Shown here in pieces: positions 10,541-22,367 of a stretch of 64,000 nt of DNA. Each line of letters begins with the position of its first letter. Position 1 is the stretch's first letter. A program made the translations under genes and the position numbers. Source of the DNA: Antilocapra americana (Eukaryota; Chordata; Mammalia; Artiodactyla; Antilocapridae); assembly GCA_007570785.1 (NCBI GenBank), contig ML664161.1, positions 7,758,277 through 7,822,276 of the forward strand, read 5' to 3'. The notes beneath the pieces were generated by a model that was not told where the DNA came from, made no database searches, and saw only the letters and a program-made list of their open reading frames with translations.

Positions 10541-10795
10541 CAACTCACAGATGTAGAAAACAAACCGATGGTTGCCAGGGACACATGGCTTCACACAGAA
10601 TACATAACTAATGATGACCTACTGTATACCACGGGGAACTCTACTCAGTACTCTGTAGTGGCCTAAATGGGAAAAGAATCTGAAGAAAAAAAGAGTGGAT
10701 ATACGTATATGCATGATTCACTCTGCTATACACCTGGAACTAACACAACATAGTAAATCAACTATGCTCCCACACAACTTTTTAAAAAAATGAAG
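10541..10795 (+). mobile_element. L1 3' end
   Basis: GGTTGCCAGGG, CACGGGGAACTCTA and CTATACACCTGGAACTAACA followed by an A-rich tail: L1 3' UTR of the artiodactyl type. Confidence 0.85.
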
Positions 10796-10849
10796 TCATC
10801 ATGACCAGCAGTGCATCTGAAGTACTGTTTACAGCATCCATTCCCCCCC

Positions 10850-10965
10850 GCCCACAAGTATTATCTCATTTATTAACCATAGTTCAGAAATGTTAAATAA
10901 GCAGACCAAGATCGTACAGCCCAAGATGATGAAGGTGGCAGAGCCTGGCCATGTGTTGGCTTTGG
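10850..10965 (-). repeat. MIR-like fragment
   Basis: TATTATCTCATTTATTAACC and CCAAGATGATGAAGGTGGCAG recall antisense MIR. Diverged. Confidence 0.5.
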
Positions 10966-12599
10966 CCAGACGCCCCTGCCAGCTCTGAACTGGGCAAGCT
11001 GGGGCCCTTCTGCACGCACCGGTCAGGCCCTTGAGGAATCTGTGCTCCAAGAAAAGTCCTCCTCAAAGGTCTGGGAACGAGGGAGTGACTCCTGGCCACT
11101 AAGTTATCAGCTGGGTCAGACCTCCTGCAGGGGCCCAACCTTCCCGCTAAGACCCAGGAGATCCCTCCCATTTCCGGTTAGGTCCTTGTACCACTCCCTC
11201 CCTCCAACTGGCGCCCCAGCCTAATCTTCTCCTCTCTTCCCCTTCCCAGCACAGCTGGGAAAGACTGTGCTGATTCAGCATAAATGCAGTCATGAAAGGA
11301 AGGGTGGCCTGTAGTTTCCCCTTTTCAATGTCCTTTAAAGGTACTTTATAATGTATATACTATGTTTTTGTCAAAGGACAAATGCATGATTTGTAAATAA
11401 ATAAATACACTGTGTTATGTGGCATTCCCTGGATTTCTTACTGACAGGGCTGCATAACTTAACAGGTTGCAAATCATTGCCCTGGAGGGCAAAGCCTCCT
11501 ACCAAAAATTTTAGAAAAGAAACACAGAATTACAAGAAAATTCTGCTCCCAGACAGCCAGTGCCCACACTGTAGTCCTGCCCAGGACTGTACTTTCTAAC
11601 TTAACATTTATGTGGCTGGCTCACCGAGGTTTCTTACAGGAGCCCTAATTTGAGTAATGATTCCCTTCTTTGAGTTTTCTTTTTTTCATTCATTTGACCG
11701 ACATTTCTGAGTATCCACCAAGTGTGGAGCATTTTGCTGAAGATGAAGGACTCAATGAGGAGCACGACAGGTACACTCCCTGCCTTGTCTGGGCCTGGCA
11801 TGGGCAAGGATTGGTGCGCCTTCTTTCCAGAGTGTGTCCTGGTCTTGCAATTAAAGCTCTGCACCTGCCTCTGGCTGAAGTGAAAGGAGGCCCTTTTGGG
11901 GGAAGATGAAAGACTCCCAAGTTCCTGAAGGGGTGCATGTAACTGATGTCATCAGGAGGCTTGAGAAATAACTGGAAAGCCTTAGTGTCCTCCATGTCGC
12001 TTGGAACAGTGCTCCTGGCCCATGACTGCTCAGGAGAGGGGCATTTTCTTGACTCATTTTGTCACAGTGCTCATCTGAACATCTCATCTGTTAAATGACA
12101 TTTAAGGGGTTCAGTCCTAATTTACTTTATCATCTCCTATTTTATGTGTCCTGGGCAGCTCCTCCCTCCTGCTAACTTCTGCTGGAATACTGAAAAGCTT
12201 TTCACCATTTTCCCCACAACTTCCGAGGAGCATAAATCACACACTGTCAATCTTGAGAGTTTCGTGGTCTCTCTTGCATCAGCAGCGTTCCGCCTCAAGC
12301 CAAAACTGAATGTAGATATGCTGGTTATAAAAAAAAAGACTGGAAGAGTCTCACAGGGGAAATGGTGCAGACACTGAGAAGCCTGAAGGAATTCTGCGGT
12401 GACCCCTGAGTCTTGCCACTTCTGAGTCATCACCCTTTTGTGCGTTCAACCAGCACCGTCTTAGAATTAAACACCTTCTGTGTGCCATGCATTCTGCTGG
12501 GAACATGAAGATAAATGACCAGCAGCTCTGTCCTCTAGGATTTAATTAAAAGAGTCCCAACTAACTCTTCATGCACTCACCAGTGCCATGGGGTGGGCA

Positions 12600-12790
12600 C
12601 TGGAGTGTTCTGAGTATCCGTATATGCCGGGTACTGTGCTAAACACTTTAGGTCCATAGCCTTACAGTACCACTAGGAGCTAGTTTCCATTATCACCATT
12701 TTACAGGTGGAAAAACTTCAGTGTAAAGAATTCAATTAACTTGCCCTGAGTGACCTGGGTCGTAAGTGGTGAAATCAGGTGAGAACCGAG
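12600..12790 (-). repeat. MIR SINE
   Basis: GCCGGGTACTGTGCTAAACA, CACCATTTTACAGGTGGAAA and AACTTGCCCTGAGTGACC: antisense MIR core and flank. Confidence 0.75.
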
Positions 12791-13274
12791 GCTGTGTTGC
12801 GGCAGAGCCCTGGGTGCTCTGGCCTCTGCTGTCCTGGGTGGCTCTGCTCTTGGCCACAGCTGATCGACTGGACCAGGACACCTGAACTAACTACAACCAG
12901 ACTCCCACTGGGATTTCCAGTTAGTCTGAGAGATACCAGTCAGTCTCTGTTGGGTAGCTGAACTGGGATGTGGTGAACACCTTGCAATGTTGGTGGGAGG
13001 CGTGGTGGGCAGAGGTCAGAGCACAAGACTGCAGAAGAGAAACCTGGTATGTGGAGAGAGAGAAAAAGGGAGGAAGTGGAGGGAACAGAGATAAGGATAA
13101 AGAGGGACATGTGGCAAGAGGGCCGGAGACCAGCCCATGAGAAGCTGCCCAAGCTCCTGATTGCTTTGCAGTTTCTGATTCTAACCCTACTTAGGGTCCC
13201 AACTCACTCTCTGCTTTTGATTCCTTCTAGGAAATACCTCTGAATCCTTATTCCCCAATCTTTGATACCTGCTC

Positions 13275-13472
13275 GGCCTTTCTTTTTTTAAAATTTATTT
13301 TATATATTTCGCTGTGCCTGGCCTTAGGTGCAGCACTCAGGATTTTTAGCTGTGGTAAGCAAACTCTTACTTGGGGCACATGGGATCTAATTCCCTGACC
13401 AGGGATCACACCTGAATCTCCTGCACTGGGAGTGAAGAGTCTTAGCTACTGGACCCGTAGGGAAGTCCCCTG
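13275..13472 (-). repeat. CHR-type SINE
   Basis: T-rich tail, CGCTGTGCCTGG, CACATGGGATCTAATTCCCT, ending CCGTAGGGAAGTCCC. Confidence 0.85.
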
Positions 13473-13961
13473 CCTTGTTTTCTTAAGCTGTTATAAATGG
13501 ATTCTTTTTTTTTTTTTCTATTACTTATAACCCAGACAGTTTCATGGGTAAGCTAGTATCCTGGTTCAGGGCATGGACAGACTCTGGAGAGATACCAGCT
13601 GGGTAATGAGGAAGGTCCTGTGGACAGAGGCCCACAGAGAGGCTTTTAGGAGGAAGGGAAGCTGAGCCAGACCCCAGGGGTCTTCAGGGTGAAGAATGGA
13701 CTGTGAACAAGAATAGCTCTTTCAGCAGTTGGGCCCCCATGCATAAATTGGCAGACGATGGATGGTGTGATGGTGTTCTAGAAAGAGAGTAAAGAAAGGT
13801 CCTATGGGGTTGTAGGCGAGGGAAAGGTAGACCTGCAAGGCAGGAGTGTGTGCTACAAAGGGGGATTTGTGTCTCTGACAGGACCACGGAGAGGGGAGCC
13901 AGTGAGTTCCTATAGAACCATCTTGTCCAATCCTATGAGAAGGGTGAGCTGAGTGATTCTC

Positions 13962-14284
13962 TTTTAAAAAAAAAAATGTATCTTTGACCTTGCTGGGTCC
14001 TCTGTGCTATGCGGGGTTTTTTCTAGTTACGGAGAGTGGGGCCTCCTCTCTAGTTGAGATACCCAGGTTTCTCACCGCGGTGGCTTCTCTTGTTGCAGAG
14101 TATGGGCTCTTGGGCATCTGGGCTCAGCAGTTTCAGCTCAAGGGCTCTAGAGCATAGACTCGGTAGTTGTGGCACACGGGCTTAGTTGCCCCGTGGCATG
14201 TAGGATCTTCCCAGACCAAGGATCGAACCTGTGTACCCTGCATTGACAGGTGGATTCTTAACCACTGGACCACTGGGGAAGTCT
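13962..14284 (-). repeat. CHR-type SINE, nearly full length
   Basis: GGTGGCTTCTCTTGTTGCAG, AGTTGTGGCACACGGGCTTA and ACCACTGGGGAAGTC. Flanked by a 16-bp duplication with one mismatch (13946-13961 and 14285-14300). Confidence 0.88.
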
Positions 14285-15227
14285 GAGTTGAGTGATTCTC
14301 CTTGACATTCATCTTATGGAACTAAACCATTAAGAGTTTCTACTTTCTTATTCTCTTCGTCAAACTTTAATTTGCATTTATCTTTTTAATACACACATTT
14401 TTAATGGATTTCAACTCAGGTTGTTATTTTAAAAGCCCGTGTTTGGAAAGAGTAGAATTTAGTAATCGAAAGGACAAAAAAAAAAAATAGGGTCCTCAAT
14501 ATATCAAATTTATATATAATACTGGTGAACGCAATTTTCAAGGTGACTGGCTGCGGTCGTAGCGTTGGAATGCTTTAAATATTACGGAGCCATTTGGATG
14601 GTGACTGAGCTCAAAATGTGGCTCCAAATAACCATGTCAAGGTATTGACTTTGTCCTAAAGGTTCCAGCAAATCTGAAACCACATTAGAAATTGGAGTCC
14701 TTTAATTTGGAGTCGGAGAGTAACTCATTCCAGAACATTTCCCCTTATGTTTTCCCCGGTGACAGGGTCTAGTGAGAGAAGCCCTCTACACTTCCAGTGA
14801 AATTATCCATTTACCACGCAGTGAGATTTATATGCCAGCACGACACAGTGTCAACTTCAGCAGCCAAGTCCATTTTTCATTCCATGCTTCCGTGAATGGG
14901 CTCTTTAAAGTCTACTTGAAATATTCGGCAAGGCCATAAAATGAAATTCTAGAAATCTGCTTTGCGAACTAGTCTTCCAGTTATAGCTTTACTGCTCATC
15001 ATTATTTCAAAGGCCTTATTAATCCTAAAACTACAGTTCCTTTCTTTCTTACAAAAATGAGATCCCCTTTGCCTTTTTGAAGAGCAAAGCCTGTGGTTAG
15101 TGTTTTCTAATCAATCCTGCTAAGGAAGGGGAATGACAGATGATACATGTTTATGTTTCAGAAAGGAAGAGTGGGAAGTGATAGCAAGTAAAAGGAGAGC
15201 CTGATGCTGTGGAGAGAGTGAAATAAA

Positions 15228-15385
15228 ATAGGTAACATTTATTGGATGCTTCTATGCAATTAGCTCATTGAATCCTCCCAATCATCTTGTGAGTCATTTA
15301 CTATTATTTATGAAATTTTATAGATGACAAAACAGCTACAGGGAGAGGTCAAGTAACTTTTGCCCAGTGTCACCAGCCACTAATT
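15228..15385 (-). repeat. MIR-like fragment
   Basis: AGCTCATTGAATCCTCCCAA, TTTTATAGATGACAAAACAG and GGTCAAGTAACTTTTGCCCA: antisense MIR pattern. Confidence 0.65.
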
Positions 15386-16140
15386 TCCTACTAAGAAAAG
15401 ACCTGCTGTTAAACTTGCACAGTGATGATGGAGTGAAAAATGAGAAAAGATGGATCCTAACAAGTCCAGGCCTTTCTGGTAAGCACAGATACAATGGGGA
15501 AGGAAGCACTGCATGCTGGAGGGGTGGGTGAAAGGAAATGTGTGTTCCCCGCCCCCACCCCCGCAATGATGTTCCTAGAGTTTAAAAAAACAAAATTACT
15601 CAAAATGCTAAGGTGCATTTTTTTTTTTTTTTACGTATATCTGCTTATTTCTTTGTTCTTTCACCAGGACAACTTAACAGTCTTTAACGTTCATTTAACT
15701 GGATAAGATGATACTACCATTTCTTGGAACCAGAGAGCATTTTCTACGTAAAATGCACAAGGATAAAACCTGGAGTGGGGAGAAGGAGGCACAGCAAGGC
15801 CACTGATGCTATCGGAATAGACCATTCGTTTCTGTTTTCCTGTGCTGGGAAACATCTGGGTTTCCAGTTTTATATCCTTAGGCTCAAATGCTATATTCCA
15901 ATTTGCATAGCTTCCACTGAAGAATCTGGACTAATGTGATTAAGTCACACTGCAAAAGCTCGGAAGGATGTGGGAAAGAAGGTGGACAATTAAAATCACC
16001 CAAGCATTTAGAAACATGGGCCCTTCTCCCTCCCCTACTCTTCATTCCCTAAAATACATGCTTTAAGCATCCTCTGCGAAAGCTCTAATATAAAAACCAA
16101 TTAAGAAATACACTTCTACACAGTTTTTACGCCAACTTAC

Positions 16141-16270
16141 TTCTCTTATCATCAAGGTTCCTTCTCTTGAAATACTGCTGCCGAAAGTGTCTGCGTGAGA
16201 GGTTTCCAGCCCGTGCGTACCGACCATTCCCACGCTGTACTGCTCAGTGCTCCCGGGGGCTCCTGTGGGT
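16141..16270 (-). CDS. TNIK: TNIK exon: GMVGTHGLETSHAD segment
   Basis: 130 nt: one base finishing Ile, then 43 codons, phase 0 at the 3' end. It reads PTGAPGSTEQYSVGMVGT and continues HGLETSHADTF to REGTLMIRE. The HGLETSHAD block is shared across the TNIK/MINK1/MAP4K4 group just before the CNH-proximal region; its function is not defined. The acceptor is CTATTTCAG/ACCC and the donor AGAGAA/GTAAGT. Human residues about 865-907. A few substitutions relative to human (for example Ser-Thr and Asn-Ser changes around the EQY block) are visible from memory only. Confidence 0.96.
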
Positions 16271-16319
16271 CTGAAATAGGAGGGAACAGTATTCATTACA
16301 GTGTATGCTTGTGAGTCCC

Positions 16320-16640
16320 CTGGACAGCAAGGAGATCAAACCAGTCAATCCTAAAGGAAATCAACCCTGCCTATTCATTGAAGGACTGATGCTGAAGCGC
16401 TCACATTTTGGCCACCTGATGTGAAGAACCAACTCACTGGAAAAGACCTTGATGCTGGGAAAGATTGAAGGCAGGAGGAGAAGGGGGAGACAGAGAATGA
16501 GATGGCTGGATGGTATCACTGATTCAATGGACATGAGTTTGAGCAAACTCCAGGAGATGGTGAAGGACAGGGAAGCCTGGCATGCTGCAGTTCCTGGGGT
16601 CGCAGAGTCAGACATGATTTAGCAACTGAACAAACAAATG
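16320..16640 (+). mobile_element. BovB LINE 3' end
   Basis: GGAGATCAAACCAGTCAATC through GGGGTCGCAGAGTCAGACAT. This is the C-terminal coding end and tail of BovB, frame disrupted. Confidence 0.9.
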
Positions 16641-16690
16641 CTTAGGGAACCTCTGTTTCCTGTCCACGGTGATATATGTTATTGTAGTAA

Positions 16691-16782
16691 AGTATGGACA
16701 GGGAGGTCTGGTGTGCTGCGATTCATGGGGTCGCAAAGAGTTGGACATAACCGAGAGACTGAACTGAACTAAACTGAACTGA
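16691..16782 (+). mobile_element. Short BovB 3' tail
   Basis: GGACAGGGAGGTCTGGTGTG, then GGGGTCGCAAAGAGTTGGAC and the terminal ACTGAACTGAACT repeat. It appears inserted in an old L1-like sequence (AAGTGTACAGCTCAGTGG follows). Confidence 0.8.
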
Positions 16783-16959
16783 GACATAACAAAATTTAAG
16801 TGTACAGCTCAGTGGCCTCAAGTACATTCCACTTTAATCTTTAATACTGCAAGGATGCTTCAACTGGGGTCCCACTTCCACAGGGTCCCTTGTCCTCCTC
16901 CTAAGAGTCCTCCTCTCCACTGTTAGCCACTATAAGCAACTGGGCTCTGCAAGATCTCC

Positions 16960-17345
16960 AAGTCCTCCCTCCTCCTCGCTGACCAGCAGATGCCCTGACT
17001 TTTGCACATGCTGTTTCCTCTGCCTGGAAAGCTCTCTTCCACCCTGCTTGGTTGGTTCCCTATCACTCATCTGATTTCATCTTAACTGATACTTTCCCAG
17101 GGAAGACTTCTCTCACCAGCCATCCACATCTTATCCCACCAGCTCCTCTTCTCGCTCTGCATCCTTTTTCTTTAATGGCCCTCATCATGATTTGTAATTC
17201 TAGACCTTTCTGATCTTCTAATTTTCCCCTTCTTTCTCATTAGAACAGACGCTTGTGAGGGCAGCATTCTTGACTTTTTGCTCATCCCTAAATACCCAGT
17301 ATCCTGCACAGAACTTGGCACAGGAGTATGAAAATAATCATTTGA
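16960..17345 (+). repeat. L2 LINE 3' end
   Basis: CTGTTTCCTCTGCCTGGAAA, then GAACAGACGCTTGTGAGGGC and CCTGCACAGAACTTGGCACA: L2 3' end, sense. Confidence 0.75.
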
Positions 17346-19749
17346 TAAGTAGGTTTTATACTGTTTTATAGAGAATAAATATATATGCTCTTCTTTCACC
17401 AGAAGAGCATTCTGGTGTACCAGGCATCCATTAACGAGGCTGTTTAACTCAAGAGTATCCAGTACTTTTAAAATTCTCTGCAATCACCCCACACTGTGGT
17501 ATATTTATTTCCAGTTTGTTTCTTGCTCTTCTATTTAAGATACAATGGAAGAAGGGAATTGGATCTTGACACACGCTCTGAGAGCAGACAGTGGTGTTTG
17601 CTGTGGCCCCGGCACAGACCAAAGCACTGGGAGATGGAGGACCAGACAGGCAATGTGGGCACCTGCAGGACGCCAGTTTTCAATGCTGGACCTACTGTTA
17701 CCCTACTGTGCAGCTGACTCTCTTTTATAGCGAGGCTGAATTTTGAATTAAATACATCTAGGTATGGGTTAGAATTAATGTGTTTGGGAAGAAATTTCAA
17801 AGAAGTGTTTTTAATATTTCACTCCCGGAAAGGAGCTATTCACAGTGTTACACAGACATGGAAAAAGAATGGATGTAATGAATTCCTGGTGTACTGCTAG
17901 ACTGGTATATCAGAATAATTCTCATAACTATGATTTCTTTACTTATTTATTTGAAAGCTGGTTTTATCTTGGGTTTTATTTTTTCTTAGCAGCTTTATAT
18001 TCTTTTTTGGGACAAGGTAATGTAAGACAAGTCAGTCAGTAAATGAAGCATTTATCAAGAGCTGAAACTTCCTAGGAAGGGAGGCACTTTCCTTTGTCAC
18101 TCAGGCATTCTTTGCCACTGTAAGAGGCTAGACTGACCTGGCGGCCACCATGGGGTTGACACCATACAATCAAGTTCTCTTTCACCAATAGGGAGTCCCA
18201 CCTGAGTTCAAATATTAAGGATATTTTGGCTCCACTTATCTTCTTTATTCTGATGATGTTCTGAGTCTATCCAAACATTTTAATCAGAAATATCTCAATA
18301 TGGATGAATTTTCATGAAAAAAGTATTTCCTAGGGCTCTTTCCAGTAAGACAATTCCTTACTTAATTTTCTACACACCTCAGTTAAACTATTCCCCAATT
18401 TTTGCATTTTCATCATAATTTTAGTAAAATTGCCACCACTGGTTCCAATTCTTTTCTACGCGAATGTTACAGCAAAGATATGATACATCAATCAGCTTCT
18501 TTGTCTGTATAATCTTTCCAAAGCTTCTGTGATCACTAATTCTACCAGGTCCAATTTTTCCTGAAACAATTTAAAGATGAAAATTTTATTAAGATTTATC
18601 TGTCAATTTTCTATCAATAGCAAATTCGACAGTGTATAGTGTTAACACTATCAAGTTTTACATTTCATGGAATATTTTTCTGTGACTATTTCTTCCTAGG
18701 TCAATTTTACGAGCCACAACTGCTTCATTTAATGATAAATTTTAATGTTGATCAGTTTGGGCTGTTTTGAATTTTACTCTACATTAGTTCTACTAGTAAT
18801 ATTCCTTATAGACTGACTAAAGGATGCCTATATTTTTTCCTTAGTCAGTCTTCTAAAATGGTGAGCAATTCCTCTTGGAACGGTTGTTCTATTGTGCAGG
18901 ATTTGTCTGCTGTATTGTGAATATTCTGTATATATCTGCTCATTCAGTGTATCTTGTATTAATGGTCCACACCATTAACTTTTCTGTTAACATGTCATCT
19001 GATATAAGATCATGGCTTTTGATGATGAAAATTCACATAAATTTCTGTGTGCTCCAAAGCACCTCTCTCTACATTTTTTTTTTTTTAAAGGCAAAGTGCA
19101 GCCTGTTGTTCATGTTTCAGGGACTGAAAAACATTTTTAAATCATAGACGTCTTGGTGTGTCTGTCACTATTGGTCACTTCCTTCTGTCCTTCTTACTCC
19201 CACTCCTGGCTGTCCTTTAAATTCTGTCCCTGTATGTTTCTATTATGGCTCCAAGCTCCCAACTCTGCCACGTCAATCTTTATCAACCCCTTAGAAATTC
19301 ATTCATTCAATTATTAAAAGCTTGTTATGTGAGATACATTGTACCAGACGTTAGAAAAAAATACCTAAAAAATGAGACACAACCCTAAACTTCCATAAGA
19401 TTATAATAAAATGGAAGTGGGGCAAAAGACAAAAAGCTTAGTTTAGAAATGCAGTATTTCCAACTCAGTGAGAAGGGTAAATAGAAGAGCAGAGGGCCCC
19501 TGTTAACTGAAAGTCACTCCTATCCTCCTTCCCGTGTTTTCACTTATCCATTCTTCTGTACTGGCTCTTTCTTCCAATCAGTAAATCTGATAAGGTCTCT
19601 CTTTCATTTCATTAAAATCTCTCTCTTGAGCCAAATTCTGTATTTACCACCACACATACATTTCTCTTTTCTGAAAGTTCTCCTTCCAAAGCTCTCCAGT
19701 TCACTACTCATCACACTCTGGTTGACTTCTCAGGTGACTTCTTCCTCTG

Positions 19750-19992
19750 TTGTTGCTGTTGTTCAGTCACTCAGTCGTGTCTGACTCTTTGTGACCCCAT
19801 GGACTGCAGCACACTGGGCTTCCCTGTCCTTCACTATCTCCCAGGGCTTGCTCAAACTCATGTCCACTGAATTGGTGACGCCATCCAACATCTCATCCTC
19901 TGTCGTCCCCTTCTCCTCCTGCCCTCAATCTTTCCCAGCATCAGGGTCTTTTCCAATGGGTTGGCAAAGTATTGGAGCTTCAGTTTCAGTAT
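19750..19992 (-). mobile_element. BovB LINE 3' end
   Basis: TGTTGCTGTTGTTCAGTCAC through GGCAAAGTATTGGAGCTTCA. Single-copy version of the segment that is triplicated at 55841-56068. Confidence 0.88.
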
Positions 19993-20224
19993 CTTCCTAT
20001 ACTTAACATCAAGAACCTAAAGGAAACTCTCCAAGTCATTTCTAAACTCTCAATGTCAGTGATTACTCTTGGGACACTGCGTTTGGTCCCTTGCCTGTGT
20101 CTGCTAATCACTCAGCCTCATTCTCCTCTGGATTTTGAGACAACTTTCCCAGGGTTTTTCTTTTACTTCTCTGTTCTCTTCATAAGTTCCTCTTAAGATG
20201 CTACTGATCCCCAGTACTCTGCTT

Positions 20225-20395
20225 CACTCTATAGAAACTGCTACAATGTTAATGATAGGGAAAAGGAAAACTGTGTGGGAGAGGGGTGGGAGGATAGAGG
20301 AATAACATGGAAACCTACTATTTTCTTAATTTTTCCGTGAATCAAAAATTATTCTAAAAATATTTTATTAATAATAAAATAATTTTAAAAAGCAA
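20225..20395 (+). repeat. Possible old L1 3' end
   Basis: GTGTGGGAGAGGGGTGGGAG, AACTGTGTGGG and ATTATTCTAAAAATATTTTA followed by an A/T-rich tail resemble mammalian-wide L1 3' ends. Confidence 0.45.
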
Positions 20396-21186
20396 TGGTT
20401 TAGAAACACCGAGGCTCAAACAACTATAACAGCTTAAAGTTAAAAAAAAATTCCTCTGTTCTAACAATTATTTTTCTGATATAGAATCTGGGTAGGAATA
20501 AGCAGTTGTCTGAATTTCTATAAAGACTGTAAAAAACAAAACACATCAACTAATTAGAAGGAAAACTATAGAAAATTTACTGTAATTAGGCCACATGTCT
20601 ACAACAATAAATTCCTCTAATTGGATTTGTCAAAGTGTTCCTGCAGGTATTGATTTAATTCAATTTCAATATACATTAATTGAACACCTGCTACATGAAA
20701 GGCCCTCAGTTTGGCACTGGGTAGTGGATATAAAAGCTGAAGATGATACGATCCTGAAACTAAAGAGCTCACCATCTGGAAGAGTATAAAAACATGATGC
20801 AAATACTCTAAAGCAAGGCAGGATGTGAGAATGTGGGACACAGGAAGGGGTCATTCCAATAGGCACAACACTGGCTGCAGCATATGCTGTGTCACGGCCC
20901 AGGAGTGGAAAGAGTCCAGAGACTCAACACTGGACAGGACGGCAGAGCGGACTGCAGGCGGGGTTGGGGAGGAGCACAACAATAGCCCGGGGGGTGTATG
21001 GGGCCAGAACCAGGGCTCTAGTGGGGATGGGAAAGAGGGGACACGAGGCATGTGGCTTTCATTGTCCAAATTGCATTTTACGAGACTGAGCAAAACTCAA
21101 GGACTATGACAGAAATAGAAGGTCCTAATGATGAAGACTGCACTCCACATGTACTCACCTAAAGCATGAAATGGTACCTGAGCGGA

Positions 21187-21385
21187 AGTGAAAGTGAAAG
21201 TCGCTCAGTGGTGTCCGACTCTTTGCAACCCCATGGACTATACAGTTCATGGAATTCTCCCGGTCAGAATACTGGAGTGGGTAGCATTTCCCTTCTCCAG
21301 GGTATCTTCCCAACCCAGGGATCGAACCCAGATCTCCTGCATTGCAGGTGGATTCTTTACCAGCTGAGCCACAAGGGAAGCCCAC
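21187..21385 (-). repeat. Bov-tA SINE
   Basis: AAGTGAAAGTCGCTCAGTGG through CAGCTGAGCCACAAGGGAAG. Confidence 0.9.
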
Positions 21386-21536
21386 AAGGGAGGATGCTGA
21401 TATAAACGGCTGCCTCTTCAGCTTGCTTGGGCTGATGCCAATCCGCTAACATGGCTATTATTTCCTCCTTCCTAGTCTATAATGCTTTTATTATTTTCCT
21501 GATTTTAAAAATAGTGAGTGCTCACCATAAAATTGG

Positions 21537-21750
21537 TTTCCCTGGTGGCTCAGTGGTAAAGAATTTGCCTGCCCAATGAAGGATACTTGGGTTTGATCTC
21601 TGGGTTGGGAAGATCTTCTGGAGAAGGAAATGGCAACCTATTCCAGCATTCTTGCCTGAGAAATCCCACGGACAGAGGAGCCTGGTGGGCTACAGTCCAT
21701 GGGGTTGCAAAAGAGTTGGACATGACTTAGTGACTAAACAGCAACAACAA
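21537..21750 (+). repeat. Bov-tA SINE, opposite orientation
   Basis: TTTCCCTGGTGGCTCAGTGG head through TGGACATGACTTAGTGACTA. Antisense to TNIK and to its neighbours. Confidence 0.9.
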
Positions 21751-21802
21751 CATCATAAAATTGGGGATATATATAAGAATCCCTTACAGTAGTATAATCC
21801 AG

Positions 21803-22032
21803 TGTGTGTGTGCGTGCTAAGTTGCTTCAGTCATGTCCAACTCTTTTGTGATCCCCATGGACTATAGCCCACCAGGTTCCTCTGTCCACGGGGTTATTGT
21901 GGCAAGAATACTGGAGTAGGTCACCTTGCCCTCCTCCAGGGGATCTTCCTGACCCAGGGATCAAACCCATGTCTCTTGTGTCTCCTGCATTGGCAGGCAG
22001 GTTCTTTACCACTAGTACCACCTGGGAAGCCC
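21803..22032 (-). repeat. Bov-tA SINE
   Basis: TGTGTGTGCGTGCTAAGTTG through CCACCTGGGAAGCCC, with a short internal duplication of a CTCTTGTGTCTCCTG phrase. Confidence 0.88.
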
Positions 22033-22093
22033 TGCATAGTCTGGAGATAACCTCTATTGCAATTTTCCCTCACTCATTATTTTTCTAGGCTTG

Positions 22094-22367
22094 CTGCTGC
22101 CGCTGCTAAGCCGCTTCAGTCGTGTCCGACTCTGTGCAACCCCACAGACGGCAGCCCACCAGGCTCCCTGTCCCTGGGATTCTCCAGGCAAGAACACTGG
22201 AGTGGGTTGCCATTTCCTTCTCCAAGGCATGAAAGTGAAATGGGAAAGTGAAGTCGCTCAGTCGTGTCTGACTCTTAGTGACCCCATGGACCGCAGCCTA
22301 CCAGGCTCCTCCGTCCATGGGATTTTCCACGCAAGAGTACTGGAGTGGGGTGCCAGTGCCTTCTCCA
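22094..22367 (-). repeat. Bov-A2 SINE dimer
   Basis: CTGCTGCCGCTGCTAAGCCG, two tandem BovB-tail units. Flanked by a 12-bp duplication (tttctaggcttg) at 22082-22093 and 22368-22379. Confidence 0.92.

Larger units (their letters stand above)
9892..16140 (-). other. TNIK: TNIK intron, 6.2 kb
   Basis: Holds an L1 3' end, three MIR-like fragments and two CHR-type SINEs. I recognise nothing in 9892-10540, 10965-12600, 12790-13270, 14300-15230 and 15385-16140, beyond A- and T-rich runs. Confidence 0.75.
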
